The position numbers and the translations under genes were made by a program. This document shows, piece after piece, positions 30,882 through 41,188 of a stretch of 64,000 nt of DNA. The stretch covers positions 1 through 64,000 of the forward strand of contig NZ_PDWR01000012.1 in NCBI RefSeq assembly GCF_010211755.1. Direction: 5' to 3'. Origin of the DNA: Pseudoxanthomonas sangjuensis (GTDB lineage Bacteria > Pseudomonadota > Gammaproteobacteria > Xanthomonadales > Xanthomonadaceae). Each line of letters opens with the position of its first letter. Position 1 is the first letter of the stretch. The notes under the pieces were generated by a model. The model saw nothing but the letters and a program-made list of their open reading frames with translations, did not search any database and was not told the DNA's origin.

Positions 30882-33032
30882 TCACCCCGGGCGCCGTGCC
30901 GCCTCGACCCCCGGCAGCGCGTCCAGCTTGCCCAGCAGGGTCGACAACTGGCCGTAGTCGGCCACCTTCAGCCGCAGGCGCAGGCGGATGCGTCCGCTGT
31001 TGCGCAAATTCTCGCTGTGGATGGCCAGCACGTGCGCGTCCTCCTGCGCGATCAGGTTGGTCACGTCCTTCAGCAGCCACTTGCGGTCGATCGCGGTGAC
31101 CTCGGCGTCGACCTCGTAGCCGCCGCCGGCCACGCCCCATTCCACCGGCAGCACCCGTTGCGGGTTGAGCGCGGCCAGGCGCCGCAGCGAAGCGCAATCG
31201 GCGCGGTGCACGGTGACGCCGCGGCCGCGGGTCAGGTAACCGGCGATCGGTTCGCCGGCGACCGGCTGGCAGCACTTGCCCAATTGCACCAGCAGGTTGC
31301 CGACGCCCTGCACGGTGAAGCGCGATTTCTCCGCGCCGGGCGCGCGCGAAGGAACGCGGCGCGACGCGCTGGAGACCGCGGGATGGACGACCGGCTGCGC
31401 GAGCCTGGCCTGCGCTTCCTCGTGCAGCGCGCGGCCGACCTGGTTCGGCCCGGTGTCGCCGAGCGCGACCTGCACGTACAGGTCGTCGACGTTGTCGGCG
31501 TGGAAGCGCTTCAGCACCGTGTTGAGATCGTGCTGGTGCAGGCCGAGGCGCTTGAGCTCGCGTTCGAGCATGTCGCGTCCGGCCTGCACGTTGTTGGCCT
31601 TGTCGAGCTTGTGGAACCATGCGCGCACCTTGTCGCGCGAACGCCCGCTGGCGAGGAAGCCGTTCGCCGGCAGCAGCCAGTCGCGGCGCGGCTCCGGCTC
31701 CTTCGCGGTGAGGATCTCGACCCGGTCGCCGCTGCGCAGCTTGTGGTTGAGCTGGACGATGCGGCCGTTGACCTTGGCGCCGCGGGTGCGGTGCCCGACC
31801 ATCGTGTGCACGTGGTAGGCGAAGTCGAGCGGCGTCGAGCCGGTCGGCAGGTCGATCACCTCGCCCTTCGGGGTCAGCACGTAGATGCGCTCCTCGACCA
31901 GCTCGGCATCGAGCCCGCCGCCGACTTCGTCGCCCTGCTCCAGCAACTGCCGCATCCACGCGATCTTCTTCTCGAAGGCCTTGTCGCCGCCCTTGCCGCC
32001 TTCCTTGTATTTCCAGTGCGCGGCCACGCCGAGTTCGGCCTGCGCGTGCATCTCGTGGGTGCGGATCTGCACTTCCAGCGTGCGCCCCTCCGGGCCGACC
32101 ACCGCGGTGTGCAGCGAACGGTAATCGTTGGCCTTGGGCCGCGCGATGTAGTCGTCGAATTCGCTGGGGATCGGCGCCCACAGCGCGTGGACCACGCCGA
32201 GCGCGGCGTAGCAGGCGGCGACGTCGTCCACCGCGACGCGCACCGCGCGCAGGTCGTAGAGCTCGTCGATCGACGCCTGCTTGCGCTGCATCTTCCGCCA
32301 GATGCTGTAGATGTGCTTCGGCCGGCCGCTGATTTCGGCGGCGATGCCGTGTTTCTCCAGTTCGACGCGCAGCTCGCGCTTGACCCGCTCGATGTAGCGC
32401 TCGCGCTCGGCCCGCTTCTCGTCGAGCTGCTTCGCGATCCGCTTGTAGGTATCCGGCTCGAGATGGCGGAACGCCAGGTCCTCGAGCTCCCATTTCAGCT
32501 GCCAGATGCCGAGCCGGTTGGCCAGCGGCGCGTGGATGTCGCGGGTCAGCAGCGCCAGTTCGCGGCGTTGCCCTTCGGGCAGCCTCGCTGCCGCGCGCAT
32601 CTTCGCCAGTTGCCGCGCCAGCAGGATCGGCACCACGCGCAGGTCGCGGACGATCGCCAGCAACAGCCGGCGCAGGCCCTCGCTGTTGCCGCCGCGGCCG
32701 GGCGCCGCGTTTTCCGCATGCAGCGCCCAGACCTGCCCGGCCGCGGCCTGGCCTTCGAGCAGCGGCGCCACGCCCGGCAGCTTCGCCAGCACCGCCTTGC
32801 GCGAGTCCGCGGGCCATTCGGGCAACGCGAAACCGAGCGCGGCGACCAGCGTTTCCGCATCGGCCGACAGCTGCGCGAGGATGTCGAGGGTTTCGGCGAT
32901 CTCATTGCCCGCGGCCGGTGCCGGTGGCGCAGCCTCCAGCGCGGCCCGCAACACATCGCGCACCGCCGGCGGCAGGGATTGCAGCGCCGGATGCGAAAGC
33001 AGCCTGGTCGGTTCGTCGCGGGGAATGCCCAT
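30882..33032 (-). CDS. relA: (p)ppGpp synthetase RelA
   Basis: A 716-aa ribosome-associated alarmone synthetase of the stringent response. The hydrolase-like N-terminal domain lacks the HD motif of active SpoT/Rel. The synthetase domain has SEFDDYIARPKANDYRSLHT, with the ExDD motif (about residue 290) typical of monofunctional RelA, and QIRTHEMHAQAELGVAAHWK. TGS (VLTPKGEVIDLPTGSTPLDF), zinc-finger/helical region (GKCCQPVAGEPIAGYLT) and a C-terminal ACT domain follow. It begins at ATG 33032, ten bases after hrpA ends, so it probably lies in the hrpA transcript. Confidence 0.96.
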   Translation of the reverse strand: MGIPRDEPTRLLSHPALQSLPPAVRDVLRAALEAAPPAPAAGNEIAETLDILAQLSADAETLVAALGFALPEWPADSRKAVLAKLPGVAPLLEGQAAAGQVWALHAENAAPGRGGNSEGLRRLLLAIVRDLRVVPILLARQLAKMRAAARLPEGQRRELALLTRDIHAPLANRLGIWQLKWELEDLAFRHLEPDTYKRIAKQLDEKRAERERYIERVKRELRVELEKHGIAAEISGRPKHIYSIWRKMQRKQASIDELYDLRAVRVAVDDVAACYAALGVVHALWAPIPSEFDDYIARPKANDYRSLHTAVVGPEGRTLEVQIRTHEMHAQAELGVAAHWKYKEGGKGGDKAFEKKIAWMRQLLEQGDEVGGGLDAELVEERIYVLTPKGEVIDLPTGSTPLDFAYHVHTMVGHRTRGAKVNGRIVQLNHKLRSGDRVEILTAKEPEPRRDWLLPANGFLASGRSRDKVRAWFHKLDKANNVQAGRDMLERELKRLGLHQHDLNTVLKRFHADNVDDLYVQVALGDTGPNQVGRALHEEAQARLAQPVVHPAVSSASRRVPSRAPGAEKSRFTVQGVGNLLVQLGKCCQPVAGEPIAGYLTRGRGVTVHRADCASLRRLAALNPQRVLPVEWGVAGGGYEVDAEVTAIDRKWLLKDVTNLIAQEDAHVLAIHSENLRNSGRIRLRLRLKVADYGQLSTLLGKLDALPGVEAARRPG

Positions 33033-33041
33033 GGCGGCATC

Positions 33042-36000
33042 CTAGCCCGCTTTCAGCGCCGAGAGGCGTTGCGCCAGCTTCTTCGCCGACACGCCGCCGC
33101 GCGCGGCGAGCTCCTGCGCGAACAGCGAAACGCGCAGTTCCTCGAGCTCCCAGCGCAAGGCCTGCCACTCCGGCTTCGCCGCGACGCCCCGCGCCGCGGC
33201 GTCCTTCAGCGCGTCGGCGAACGGCTTGAGCCCGAGCATGCGCTGCTGGTCGCGGGTCGGGTCGCGCTTGGCACGCTCGCAACGCAGGATCATCGCCTTC
33301 AGGTAGCGCGGGAACTGCGCCAGCGCGTCGGCCGGCGTGTCGCGCAGGAAGCCCGGGCGCACCAGCGCGGCAAGCTGTTCGCGCAGGTCGTCGAGGTTGC
33401 CCTTCGCCCAGCCCATCAATGGCGATTCCAGCTGCGGCTTGAGCTCGCCGGCGAGGGAAAGGATGCCTTCGGCGAGCTTGAGCCGCTCCATCGCCTCGCC
33501 GAACAGCTTCTTTCCCGCCTCGTCGCGACGCCCGTCGAACGCGGCGCGGTCGCGGATCCCGCCCAGCCCCTGCGCGAGGACCGCATTCATCGCCGCATCG
33601 ACCAGGTCGCCACGCAACCGTTCCTGCGATTCGATGGCCGCGTACAGCAGCCCGGTCTTCGGCGACACCGGCAACTGCTTGCGCGCCTGCCTGGCCTTGT
33701 CGGCGAGCGCGATCTCGAGCAGGCGGCGCACGCCCTGCGGATGCGCGGCGTCCGCCTCGTTGCGGTCGGCGAACATGCGCAACGCGACCGATTCGCCTTC
33801 GTCCGCCAGCGCCGGGTACGCCGGCACGCCGGCCTCGCCGGGGACCTGCAACGGAATCGGCTGCCGCGGGAATTCGCGCAGGCCCTCGGCCGCCATCGCC
33901 CGGCCCGCGCGCGCGGCGAAGGCATGGCCGGCGCGTTCGCCGAACTGCGCGCGCAAGGCATCGAGGTCGCGCGACTCGGCGATCACCCTGCCCCTGTCGT
34001 CGCGCAGGCGCAGGTTCATGCGCAGGTGCGGCTCGACCGCGGCCTCGTCGAAATCGATCGCCGCGACCGGCGCGCCGGTGGCCTTCGACAGGAAGCGGGC
34101 GAGTTCGCCGCGGATGTCGTCGGCGCCCGGCTTCGGGAACGCCTCGAAGAACGCGCGGCCGAAATCCGGCGCCGGCACGTAATGGCGGCGCTGCGCCTTC
34201 GGCAGGCTGCGGATCAGGCCGGAGGCCTTGTCGGCGACGAAGCCCGGCGCCAGCCACGACAGCCGCGCCGGATCGAGCGCGTTGAGCAGGTGCAGCGGCA
34301 CCTCCAGCGTCACGCCGTCGTCCGGCGCGCCCGGCTCGAACTTGTAGTGCAGCGGCAACCGCGCGTCGCCGAGCGCGAAATACTTCGGATAACGGTCTTC
34401 CTCGCTGCCCTCGCCCGGCAGCAGGTCGGCGGGCGACCAGTGCAGCGCACGGCGCTTGTCCGGCGCGAGCGACTTCCACCACGCATCGAGGCCGGCGGCG
34501 GAATGGATGTCCGGCGGCACGCGGTCCAGGTACCAGCGCGCCTGCCAGTCCTCGTCGGCGACGATGCCGGCGCGGCGCAGCTTGGCTTCCTCTTCGCGCG
34601 CCTGCTCCAGCGCCTTCAGGTTGTCGGCGACGAAGCCCGCCCGGGTGTTGATTTCGCCGGTGACCAGCGCCTGGCGCACGAAGATGTCGTGCGCGCCGAC
34701 CGGGTCGATGCGACCGTAATGCACCGGCTTGTTGGGGGCGAGCACCAGGCCGAACAGGCCGATCTGCTCCGACGCGACCACGTGGCCTTGCGCGCGCGAC
34801 CAGTGCGGATCGAAATGCTTGCGCGCCAGCAGGTGCGGCAGCTCGGCGACGACCCAGTCCGGCTCGATCGCGGCGTTGGTCAGGCCCCAGACGCGCGCGG
34901 TGTCGAGCAGGTTGGCGCTGAGTACCCACGGCGGCGGTTTCTTCGCCAGCGCCGAGCCGGGAAACAGGTGGTAGCGGCGCTGGCGCGGGCCGGTGTAGTC
35001 GCCCTTTTCGGTGCGGTGGCCGACCTGGGTCGGCAGGCCGGCGATCAGCGCGCGATGCAGGAACAGGTAGGCGCCCTGCTTCTGCTTCTCGGTGGCGCCT
35101 TCGTCGAGCAGCGGCGAACCGCCGTTCGGCTTCCAGCCGAGTTCTTCGCACAGCAACAGCAGTTGCCGGTGCAGCTCGCGCCACTCGCGCATGCGCAGGA
35201 AACCGAGGAAATGCCTGCCGCACCAGTCGCGCAGCTTCGACTGGGTGAGGTCCTCGTGCGCGGCGCGGTAGGCCTCCCACAGTTTCAGGATGCCGACGAA
35301 TTCGGAACGCGGGTCGGCGAACTTCGCGTGCGCGTTGTCGGCGGCCTCGCGCGCTTCCGGCGGGCGTTCGCGCGGGTCCTGGATACCGAGGAACGACGCG
35401 ATCACGAGCATCTCGCGCAGGGTGCCGTTCGCCTGCGCGGCGACCAGCATCCGCGCCAGCTTCACGTCCACCGGCAGGCGCGCCATCTGCCGGCCGATGC
35501 CGGTCAGCTTGCGCTCCTTGTCGACGGCGCCGCGTTCGGACAACTGCTGCCAGCCGTCGGCGATGGCGCGTTCGTCCGGTGGTTCCAGGAACGGGAAGTC
35601 CTCGATCCGGCCGAGCCCGAGCTGCAGCATGCGCAGGATCACGCCGGCCAGCGACGAACGGCGGATTTCCGGATCGGTGAACTCGGGGCGCGACGCGAAA
35701 TCCGCTTCCGCGTACAGCCGGTAGCAGATGCCTTCGGCGATGCGTCCGCAGCGGCCCTTGCGCTGGTTGGCGCTGGCCTGCGAGATCGGTTCGATGTGCA
35801 GGCGGTCGAGCTTCTGCCGCGGGCTGTAGCGCTTGACCCGCGCGTAGCCGGGATCGACCACGTAACGGATGCGCGGCACGGTCAGCGACGTCTCGGCGAC
35901 GTTGGTGGCGAGGACCAGGCGCCGCTTCGTGCCGGGGTTGAACACGCGGTCCTGGTCCTTCGCCGACAGCCGCGCGTACAGCGGCAGCACTTCGGTCTCG

Positions 36001-36971
36001 CGGTACTTGCGCCGTTCCAGCGACTGGTGCGCGTCGCGGATCTCGCGCTCGCCCGGCAGGAACACCAGCACGTCGCCGCGCGGGTCGTGGCGGGTGATCT
36101 CGTCGATGGCGGACACGATGGCGTCGTTGACGGTGCGATCGCTTTCGCGCGCCTCGCCTTCCCCGTCGACCTCGCCTTCGAGCGGGCGATAGCGGACTTC
36201 GACCGGGTAGGTGCGGCCTTCGACCGAGATCACCGGCGCGCCGTCGAAATGGCGGGCGAAGCGCTCGGTGTCGATGGTCGCGGAAGTGACGATCAGCTTC
36301 AGGTCGCGGCGCTTGCGCAGCAGTTGCTTCAGGTAACCGAGCAGGAAGTCGATGTTGAGGCTGCGCTCGTGCGCCTCGTCGACGATGATGGTGTCGTAGG
36401 CGGACAGCCAGCGGTCGGAAGCGATCTCCGCCAGCAGGATGCCGTCGGTCATGAACTTGATGCGGGTGTCGTCGCCGACGTTGTCGGTGAAGCGCACCTG
36501 GTAGCCGACCGCGCCGCCGACCGGCGCCTTCAGTTCCTCGGCCACGCGCCGCGCCACCGCGCGTGCGGCGATGCGGCGCGGCTGGGTGCAGCCGATCATG
36601 CCGGCGGCGCCGCGGCCGGCGGCCAGGCACAGCTTCGGCAACTGCGTGGTCTTGCCGGAGCCGGTTTCGCCGGCGACGACCACGACCTGGTGGCCGCGGA
36701 TCGCGGCGACGATGCTTTCCGCCTCGCGCGCGATCGGCAACGCCTCGTCCAGCGTCACTTCCGGCGCCGAGGCTTCGCGCGCCTGCCGCGCCGCCAGCGA
36801 CGCGGCCAGCGCCTGCGCGAACGCGGCCTGCGCGGCGGCGTCCTTCTGCTGGCGCTGCCAGCGCGACCACAGGCCGTGCAGGCGGCCGTGGTCGCGGCTC
36901 AGCGCGCGGGCGATCGCGCGGCGGCCGGCCTCGAGCCCGGTCGTTCGGGAAGGGGATTCCATCGGTTCCAT
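33042..36971 (-). CDS. hrpA: ATP-dependent RNA helicase HrpA
   Basis: A 1309-aa DEAH-box RNA helicase, used in E. coli to resolve stalled or collided ribosomes. Walker A VVVAGETGSGKTTQLPKL, motif II IIVDEAHERSLNIDFLLGYL and motif III VTSATID are near the N-terminus; NVAETSLTVP and QRKGRCGR are motifs V and VI. The HA2 and OB-like regions follow, then the long HrpA-specific C-terminal domain. ATG 36971 is chosen over an adjacent TTG; ATG 36962 is also possible. Diverges from dps. Confidence 0.95.
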   Translation of the reverse strand: MEPMESPSRTTGLEAGRRAIARALSRDHGRLHGLWSRWQRQQKDAAAQAAFAQALAASLAARQAREASAPEVTLDEALPIAREAESIVAAIRGHQVVVVAGETGSGKTTQLPKLCLAAGRGAAGMIGCTQPRRIAARAVARRVAEELKAPVGGAVGYQVRFTDNVGDDTRIKFMTDGILLAEIASDRWLSAYDTIIVDEAHERSLNIDFLLGYLKQLLRKRRDLKLIVTSATIDTERFARHFDGAPVISVEGRTYPVEVRYRPLEGEVDGEGEARESDRTVNDAIVSAIDEITRHDPRGDVLVFLPGEREIRDAHQSLERRKYRETEVLPLYARLSAKDQDRVFNPGTKRRLVLATNVAETSLTVPRIRYVVDPGYARVKRYSPRQKLDRLHIEPISQASANQRKGRCGRIAEGICYRLYAEADFASRPEFTDPEIRRSSLAGVILRMLQLGLGRIEDFPFLEPPDERAIADGWQQLSERGAVDKERKLTGIGRQMARLPVDVKLARMLVAAQANGTLREMLVIASFLGIQDPRERPPEAREAADNAHAKFADPRSEFVGILKLWEAYRAAHEDLTQSKLRDWCGRHFLGFLRMREWRELHRQLLLLCEELGWKPNGGSPLLDEGATEKQKQGAYLFLHRALIAGLPTQVGHRTEKGDYTGPRQRRYHLFPGSALAKKPPPWVLSANLLDTARVWGLTNAAIEPDWVVAELPHLLARKHFDPHWSRAQGHVVASEQIGLFGLVLAPNKPVHYGRIDPVGAHDIFVRQALVTGEINTRAGFVADNLKALEQAREEEAKLRRAGIVADEDWQARWYLDRVPPDIHSAAGLDAWWKSLAPDKRRALHWSPADLLPGEGSEEDRYPKYFALGDARLPLHYKFEPGAPDDGVTLEVPLHLLNALDPARLSWLAPGFVADKASGLIRSLPKAQRRHYVPAPDFGRAFFEAFPKPGADDIRGELARFLSKATGAPVAAIDFDEAAVEPHLRMNLRLRDDRGRVIAESRDLDALRAQFGERAGHAFAARAGRAMAAEGLREFPRQPIPLQVPGEAGVPAYPALADEGESVALRMFADRNEADAAHPQGVRRLLEIALADKARQARKQLPVSPKTGLLYAAIESQERLRGDLVDAAMNAVLAQGLGGIRDRAAFDGRRDEAGKKLFGEAMERLKLAEGILSLAGELKPQLESPLMGWAKGNLDDLREQLAALVRPGFLRDTPADALAQFPRYLKAMILRCERAKRDPTRDQQRMLGLKPFADALKDAAARGVAAKPEWQALRWELEELRVSLFAQELAARGGVSAKKLAQRLSALKAG

Positions 36972-37009
36972 CAATGCAAATAAGCCGGAACGGCCATCGG
37001 TCCGGGAAG

Positions 37010-37039
37010 TTGAAGCGCGCTATTGTGCCGCCATATAAG
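37010..37039 (+). promoter_or_regulatory. Candidate sigma-70 promoter of dps
   Basis: TTGAAG (37010-37015) and TATAAG (37034-37039) are separated by 18 bases, followed by the dps RBS AAGGAG at 37063-37068. The -10 region is one of the few AT-rich spots here. No OxyR or Fur site is obvious. Confidence 0.55.
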
Positions 37040-37074
37040 ATGTGGCATCGAGACCCGAACCCAAGGAGCGCCCC

Positions 37075-37599
37075 ATGGCCAAGGCCAAGCCGAAGAGCAA
37101 GCCCGCGATTTCCGCCGCCGGCACGCCCGCGATCGACATCGGCATCGACGCCGGCGACCGCAAGAAGATCGCCGATGGCCTGTCCGCCTTCCTCGCCGAC
37201 AGCTACACGCTGTACCTGAAGACCCACAACTTCCACTGGAACGTCACCGGGCCGATGTTCAACTCGCTGCACCTGATGTTCATGGAGCAGTACAACGAGG
37301 AATGGACCGCGCTGGACGAGATCGCCGAGCGCATCCGCGCCCTCGGCTTCAAGGCGCCCGGCTCCTACGCCGAGTACGCCCGGCTGTCCACGGTCGTGGA
37401 ACAGGCCGGTCGCGACGCGCCGGAATGGATGGAAATGGTGCGGCAGCTGGTCGCCGGCAACGAAGCCGTGTGCCGCACCGCGCGCAAGGCGCTGCAGCTC
37501 GCCGACAAGGCCGGCGACGATCCCAGCGTGGACCTGCTGACCCAGCGCCTGCAGGTCCACGAGAAGAACGCGTGGATGCTGCGTTCGTTGCTCGAATGA
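37075..37599 (+). CDS. dps: Dps-family ferritin-like DNA-protection protein
   Basis: A 174-aa Dps. A Lys-rich N-terminal tail (MAKAKPKSKP) could bind DNA. The ferroxidase signature is intact: HNFHWNVTGPMFNSLHLMF followed by EEWTALDEIAERIRALG, supplying the His, Asp and Glu ligands at the dimer interface. Dodecamers oxidise Fe(II) with peroxide and shield DNA. ATG 37075 has AAGGAG seven bases upstream. Length fits the family (about 160-180 aa). It precedes recQ with an 80-base gap holding a strong hairpin. Confidence 0.96.
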   Translation: MAKAKPKSKPAISAAGTPAIDIGIDAGDRKKIADGLSAFLADSYTLYLKTHNFHWNVTGPMFNSLHLMFMEQYNEEWTALDEIAERIRALGFKAPGSYAEYARLSTVVEQAGRDAPEWMEMVRQLVAGNEAVCRTARKALQLADKAGDDPSVDLLTQRLQVHEKNAWMLRSLLE

Positions 37600-37647
37600 G
37601 GCGCTCCCCCGGCGTTTCCCGACGTTCCGCCGGGCCGCACCCCGACT

Positions 37648-37668
37648 GACCCGCCGCCCCGGCGGGTC
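37648..37668 (+). other. Strong hairpin just upstream of recQ
   Basis: GACCCGCCG (37648-37656) and CGGCGGGTC (37660-37668) form a perfect 9-bp stem with a 3-base loop. There is no T-run. It ends 11 bases before the recQ ATG, in the place where a ribosome-binding site would be, and no clear Shine-Dalgarno is visible there. It may end the dps mRNA or limit recQ translation. Confidence 0.6.
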
Positions 37669-37679
37669 GAACTGATCGC

Positions 37680-39491
<1,812 letters not shown>

Positions 39492-39582
39492 CCGGCGCGA
39501 CAGCACGCGTTCAAGCGGCGCTTGCTAGCTTGCCGGCAGCGGGCATTCCCGTCCGCCGCACGACCACAGGTGGTATCCGCAC

Positions 39583-40056
39583 ATGAAGACTGCCCTTCCG
39601 CTGCTTGCCTGCCTGCTGGTCGCCGTTCCGGCACTGGCCGAAGACAGGCCCGCCGGCGCAGACGCCGCGACCAGCGCCGGGAAACTGGACCTGAGCCTGC
39701 CCCGGTCCGCGGCCGACTACCGCAACGATCCGCCCGGTACCTGGTACGGCGACACCAGCGGCGTTCCCGCTTCCGCCGAATCCAAGGAGCGCGGGGAAGC
39801 GACGGCGCGCGAGGAACAGTGCCAGGGCGAGCTGCACGGCAGCGTCGCCGCCGGCATCGGCCATGCCAGCCGCGGCGGCAACAGCAACTGGCAGGCGGTC
39901 AACCTGCACGGCTGCAAGACCTACTACAACGACGACGGCGAAGCCCGCGAAGTCGGGGTCAGCATCAGCGTCGGCCAGTACGACGGGCCCGATGGCCGTT
40001 ACCGCGGCGGCCGGCGGCCGATGGCGCCGCCCCCGGCGGGCGGTCCGCGGCGCTGA
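39583..40056 (+). CDS. Small secreted protein, unknown function
   Basis: A 157-aa protein with a signal peptide (MKTALPLLACLLVAVPALA, cleavage about residue 19). The mature region has a low-complexity start and then CQGELHGSVAAGIGHASRGG and LHGCKTYYNDDGEAREVGVS, with two cysteines that could pair. A Gly/Arg/Pro-rich tail (RRPMAPPPAGGPRR) ends it. I do not recognise a domain. A strong terminator 35 bases beyond the stop and a possible leader support a real transcription unit. Confidence 0.75.
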   Translation: MKTALPLLACLLVAVPALAEDRPAGADAATSAGKLDLSLPRSAADYRNDPPGTWYGDTSGVPASAESKERGEATAREEQCQGELHGSVAAGIGHASRGGNSNWQAVNLHGCKTYYNDDGEAREVGVSISVGQYDGPDGRYRGGRRPMAPPPAGGPRR

Positions 40057-40090
40057 AGATGCGCACGCACTTCGCCGACCGCACATGCAC

Positions 40091-40120
40091 CGAAAGCCCC
40101 GCGCTTCGCGGGGCTTTTCG
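40091..40120 (+). terminator. Rho-independent terminator between the secreted protein gene and tRNA-Lys
   Basis: AAAGCCCCGCG (40093-40103) and CGCGGGGCTTT (40107-40117) form an 11-bp stem with loop CTT, flanked by A3 and T4. It can act on both strands, for the + gene and for the minus-strand tRNA-Lys. Confidence 0.92.
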
Positions 40121-40154
40121 CATCCGTTCGCCGGATGCCCGGCGGCGTCCTGCA

Positions 40155-40230
40155 TGGTGGGCCGTGTTGGAATCGAACCAACGACCAGCGGATTAAAAGT
40201 CCGATGCTCTACCGACTGAGCTAACGGCCC
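40155..40230 (-). tRNA. tRNA-Lys (TTT)
   Basis: A 76-nt tRNA on the minus strand with encoded CCA. Acceptor GGGCCGT pairs with ACGGCCC; D-arm GCTCAGTCGGTAGAGC; anticodon arm TCGGA-CTTTTAA-TCCGC gives anticodon TTT; T-arm GTTGG-TTCGATT-CCAAC. Follows queC, as in Pseudomonas. Confidence 0.98.
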
Positions 40231-40302
40231 GGGTTGCAGAAAACGCGTCCCGGCCTTGCGCCGGGGTGCGAATTCTAACCCACGCCGCGCAGCATCGCGA
40301 AA

Positions 40303-40983
40303 TCATGCGTAGCGCGTCGGATCGGCCACGCCGGCGTCGGCGAACCCCTGCGCGCGCAGGCGGCAGGCATCGCAGTGGCCGCAGGCACGGCCGTCGGCGT
40401 CGGCGCGGTAGCACGACACGGTCTGCGCGAAATCCACGCCCAGGCGCGCGCCTTCGCGGACGATGTCGGCCTTGCTCAGGCGGATCAGCGGCGCCTGGAC
40501 GCGCAGGCCCGCGCCTTCGACGCCGGCCTTGGTCGCCAGGTTGGCCAGCTTCGCGAAGGCCTCGATGAATTCCGGCCGGCAGTCCGGGTAGCCCGAGTAA
40601 TCGACCGCGTTGACCCCGCAGAAGATGTCGCTGGCGCCGAGCACTTCGGCCCAGCCCAGCGCGATCGACAGCATCACCGTGTTGCGCGCCGGCACGTAGG
40701 TGACGGGAATGGCCGCCGCGTTCGGATCCTTGTCGGTATCGACCGGCACCTCGATGTCGTCGGTCAGCGCCGAGCCGCCGATGCTGCGCAGGTCGACGTT
40801 CACCGTCTTGTGCGCGACCGCGCCGAGCGACTGCGCCACGCGCGCCGCGGCCTCCAGTTCCGAAGTATGGCGCTGGCCGTAGCTGACGCTGAGCGCGTGG
40901 GCGGCGAAACCCTGCTCGCGGGCGATGGCGAGGACGACGGCGGAATCCATGCCGCCGGAGACGAGGACGACTGCTTTTTTCAT
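40303..40983 (-). CDS. queC: 7-cyano-7-deazaguanine synthase QueC
   Basis: A 226-aa ATP-dependent enzyme converting CDG to preQ0 for queuosine synthesis. The PP-loop motif [13 protein letters not shown] is at the N-terminus (residues 6-18). [18 protein letters not shown] and [19 protein letters not shown] are family signatures. Zinc ligands lie in [20 protein letters not shown]. Starts at ATG 40983. Downstream partner of queE, but separated from it by about 205 bases that contain the tRNA-like element. Confidence 0.97.
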   Translation of the reverse strand: MKKAVVLVSGGMDSAVVLAIAREQGFAAHALSVSYGQRHTSELEAAARVAQSLGAVAHKTVNVDLRSIGGSALTDDIEVPVDTDKDPNAAAIPVTYVPARNTVMLSIALGWAEVLGASDIFCGVNAVDYSGYPDCRPEFIEAFAKLANLATKAGVEGAGLRVQAPLIRLSKADIVREGARLGVDFAQTVSCYRADADGRACGHCDACRLRAQGFADAGVADPTRYA

Positions 40984-41079
40984 CGCATTAAACTTGAAAT
41001 TAAAGATTTAGAGGGAGTCATAACCATTTCTGCCCGCCATCCAGCGAGACAGGAATACGGCGCGGCAGCAACTCAAGGA

Positions 41080-41168
41080 GCCGACGACAGGGCTTGAACC
41101 TGCACCCTTCCGGGATATCCCATGGAGACCACTGTAGTGGTACGTCTACCAAATTCCGTCACGTCGGC
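41080..41168 (-). pseudogene. tRNA-Leu-like element lacking an anticodon (tRNA pseudogene or tRNA-like RNA)
   Basis: Reading from 41168 downward: acceptor GCCGACG pairs perfectly with CGTCGGC; TG spacer; D-stem ACG/CGT around loop GAATTTGGTAGA (class II, Leu-like); A; a 5-bp stem CCACT/AGTGG with only AC as loop; a 25-base variable region that can fold as CC-GGG-ATAT-CCC-GG; T-stem GCAGG/CCTGT with consensus loop TTCAAGC; then TCCT instead of a CCA end. A normal tRNA would have a 7-base anticodon loop in place of AC. It starts 21 bases after queE and ends 96 bases before queC. It may be a decayed tRNA or a tRNA-like processing/regulatory element. Confidence 0.8.
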
Positions 41169-41188
41169 GAAAACGATTGTGTAGCTTC

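Noticed and set aside
30207-36983. Very long open frame opposite relA and hrpA
   Set aside because: It is an antisense shadow produced by extreme GC content and codon bias; its translation is low-complexity Arg/Gln/Ala/Leu without any domain, while relA and hrpA are certain.
41080-41168. tRNA-like element as tRNA-Sec, tmRNA or a preQ1 riboswitch
   Set aside because: tRNA-Sec would have an 8-bp acceptor and TCA anticodon; tmRNA would be far larger; preQ1 aptamers are short pseudoknots without a TTCAAGC T-loop.
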